Assembly (NCBI GenBank): GCA_003564655.1
Contig: PXES01000111.1
Span: 1 to 5,499 of the forward strand
DNA length: 5,499 nucleotides
Reading direction: 5' to 3'
DNA from: Paracoccaceae bacterium
GTDB taxonomy: Bacteria; Pseudomonadota; Alphaproteobacteria; Rhodobacterales; Rhodobacteraceae
Part shown: positions 3,739-5,499 of the stretch, in pieces
Layout: the number at the start of each line of letters is the position of its first letter
How positions within the stretch are numbered: the first letter of the stretch is position 1
Made by a program: the position numbers and the translations under genes
Notes under the pieces: model-generated
The model's input: only the letters and a program-made list of their open reading frames with translations
Database searches by the model: none
What the model was told of the DNA's origin: nothing

Positions 3739-5499
3739 ATGGCAACTTACGATATCGAAGAGCATTCCTATGATGTGGTCGTGGTCGGGGCTGGCGGGGC
3801 CGGCCTGCGCGCGACGCTGGGCATGGCCGAACAGGGGCTGAAGACCGCCTGCGTGACCAAGGTCTTCCCCACCCGCTCGCACACTGTGGCAGCGCAGGGG
3901 GGGATTGCGGCCTCGCTGTCCAACATGGGCCCCGATCACTGGCAGTGGCACATGTATGACACGGTCAAGGGCAGCGACTGGCTGGGCGACACGGATGCGA
4001 TGGAGTACCTGGCGCGCGAGGCGCCCAAGGCGGTCTATGAGCTGGAACATTACGGGGTCCCTTTTTCGCGCACCGAGGATGGCAGGATCTACCAGCGCCC
4101 CTTTGGCGGCCACACCACCGAGTTCGGCGAAGGCCCGCCCGTGCAGCGCACTTGTGCGGCCGCCGACCGCACCGGCCACGCCATGCTGCACACGCTTTAT
4201 GGCCAGAGCCTGAAGCAGAAGGCCGAGTTCTACATCGAATATTTCGCCACTGATCTGATCATGTCCGAGGATGGCGTATGTCAGGGCGTGCTGGCCTGGA
4301 AGCTCGATGACGGCACGCTGCACCTGTTCCGCGCCAAGATGGTGGTGCTGGCGACGGGCGGCTATGGGCGGGCGTATTTCAGCGCCACCTCGGCGCATAC
4401 CTGCACGGGCGACGGCAACGGCATGATCGCGCGCGCAGGGCTGCCGCTGCAGGACATGGAATTCGTGCAGTTCCACCCCACGGGCATCTATGGCGCGGGC
4501 TGCCTGATCACCGAGGGCGCGCGCGGCGAGGGCGGGTATCTGACCAATTCCTAGGGCGAGCGCTTCATGGAACGATATGCGCCGACCTACAAGGATCTGG
4601 CCAGCCGCGACGTGGTGTCGCGCTGCATGACGATGGAGATCCGCGAGGGGCGTGGCGTGGGGCCGAAGAACGACCACATCCCCCTCAATCTCAGCCACCT
4701 GCCGCCCGAGACACTGGCCTTGCGCCTGCCCGGGATCTCAGAGAGCGCGCGGGTGTTCTCGGGCGTCGATGTCACGAAAGAGCCGATCCCGGTCCTGCCC
4801 ACGGTGCACTACAACATGGGCGGCATCCCGACGAATTACTGGGGCGAGGTGCTCAGCCCCACGGCGGATGACCCGAATCGCGTGGCGCCCGGTCTGATGG
4901 CCGTGGGCGAGGCCGCCTGCGCCAGCGTGCACGGGGCCAACCGGCTGGGGTCGAACTCGCTGATCGACCTCGTGGTCTTCGGGCGTGCCGCGGCGATCCG
5001 CGCAGGCAAGGTGGTGGACCCCGAGGCGCCGGTCCCCACGGCGAACAAGGCGAGCGTCGAGAAGGCGCTGGAGCGGTTTGACCGCTTCCGCAATCTCGAC
5101 GGGGCGGTGCCGACCGCCGAATTGCGGCTGGAGATGCAGAAGACCATGCAGGAGGATGCCGCCGTCTTCCGCACCGACAAGACGCTGGCCGAGGGCTGCC
5201 GCAAGATGGCCGAGGTGGCGGGCAAGGTGGATGATCTGAAGGTCACCGACCGCTCGCTGATCTGGAACTCGGACCTGATGGAAACGCTGGAGCTGGACAA
5301 CCTGATGCCCAACGCCATGGCGACCATCGTCTCGGCCGAGGCGCGCAAGGAAAGCCGCGGGGCGCATGCGCATGAGGATTACCCCGACCGCGACGACAAG
5401 ATCTGGCGCAAGCACACGCTGGCCTGGGTCGAGGGCACGAAGGTGAAGCTGGACTACCGCCCGGTGATCACCGACCCGCTGACCGCCCCCGACAAGGGC
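3739..5499 (+). pseudogene. sdhA: Succinate dehydrogenase flavoprotein subunit, interrupted by an in-frame amber codon; 3' end outside window
   Basis: SdhA binds FAD covalently, oxidises succinate to fumarate and passes electrons to SdhB. From ATG 3739 the frame shows the FAD-binding GAGGAG (residues 17-22), RSHTVAAQGG with His48 as the expected flavin attachment site, and FHPTG and TEG (His246, Thr258, Glu259) of the dicarboxylate site. Codon 272 is TAG. In the same frame, codons 273-587 continue with GERFMERYAP, SRDVVSR (Arg290, equivalent to catalytic E. coli Arg286), HYNMGGIPTN (His357), HGANRLGSNSL (Arg402) and the RKESRGAHAHEDYP segment. No frameshift is present, and a complete protein would be about 600 residues, so only the last dozen or so lie outside. 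Termination at 271 would remove the catalytic Arg, the rest of the capping domain and the helical domain, giving no working enzyme. A sequencing error or engineered or natural point mutation is likeliest; with GAG to TAG a single change would suffice. Confidence 0.9.
4552..4554 (+). other. In-frame amber stop within sdhA
   Basis: TAG replaces codon 272, between Ser271 and Gly273, in the segment that reads YLTNS-stop-GERFMERYAP. From memory the usual residue there in this family is Glu, though it varies. The stop creates a CCTAGG palindrome at 4550-4555. Every other stop visible in the window is TGA or TAA. An in-frame ATG at 4567, 12 bases after the stop, could allow weak restart. Confidence 0.95.

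Noticed and set aside
4552..4554. Pyrrolysine or other programmed recoding at the sdhA TAG.
   Set aside because: SdhA is not known to contain pyrrolysine, no pyl genes or recoding structure are visible, and a base change or error explains it more simply.
3328..4698. Long open frame on the minus strand opposite sdhD and sdhA (456 codons).
   Set aside because: It lies wholly opposite well-recognised genes; its His/Arg/Gln/Ala-rich translation is typical of antisense frames in GC-rich DNA and shows no protein family.

Overview
The window is high-GC DNA that reads as alphaproteobacterial, most likely family Rhodobacteraceae. The reasons are the gene order, strong resemblance of the SdhC, SdhD and SdhA translations to those of that family, and genes of the ethylmalonyl-CoA pathway, which Rhodobacter-type bacteria use instead of the glyoxylate bypass. 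All seven protein genes lie on the + strand.

Layout. At 1-768 is the 3' part of a CitE-like CoA-ester lyase/thioesterase, best matched to mcl2, (3S)-malyl-CoA thioesterase; its first ~30 codons are outside the window. It is followed closely by an NnrU-family membrane protein (788-1348) and a 67-residue DUF1737 protein (1348-1551, overlapping by one base). A short GC hairpin with a T-tract (1555-1579) and a Rhodobacterales-like intergenic motif then separate these from mch, mesaconyl-CoA hydratase, a double-hotdog enzyme (1611-2642). The 312-base gap at 2643-2954 holds no gene but is dense in symmetry. It contains a 25-bp hairpin whose loop is exactly GGGTGGGTGGGTGGG, a second bulged GC hairpin, two GTGATCAC palindromes 21 bp apart, a TTTG/CAAA dyad and a GGTATG/CATACC dyad. 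Then come sdhC (2955-3338), sdhD (3349-3729) and sdhA (3739 to beyond the window end), with gaps of about 10 bases; sdhB is presumably further downstream.

How the genes work together. The ethylmalonyl-CoA pathway turns acetyl-CoA units into glyoxylate plus propionyl-CoA (through Mch and a malyl-CoA lyase encoded elsewhere) and then into malate (through Mcl2) and succinyl-CoA. Succinate from that route and from the TCA cycle is oxidised by succinate dehydrogenase (Complex II), which reduces ubiquinone in the inner membrane. Placing mcl2 and mch directly upstream of sdh therefore joins C2-assimilation genes to the respiratory step that uses their product. As I recall, Rhodobacter sphaeroides has a similar arrangement.

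The main anomalies are two. First, sdhA carries one in-frame amber codon (TAG, 4552-4554) in an otherwise intact reading frame that continues for at least 315 more codons with all later catalytic residues present. This is either a nonsense mutation, a sequence error or, much less likely, readthrough. Second, an ideal G-quadruplex sequence sits on the tip of a long hairpin between mch and sdhC. No mobile element, CRISPR array, tRNA or rRNA was seen. I found no wholly new gene system here.
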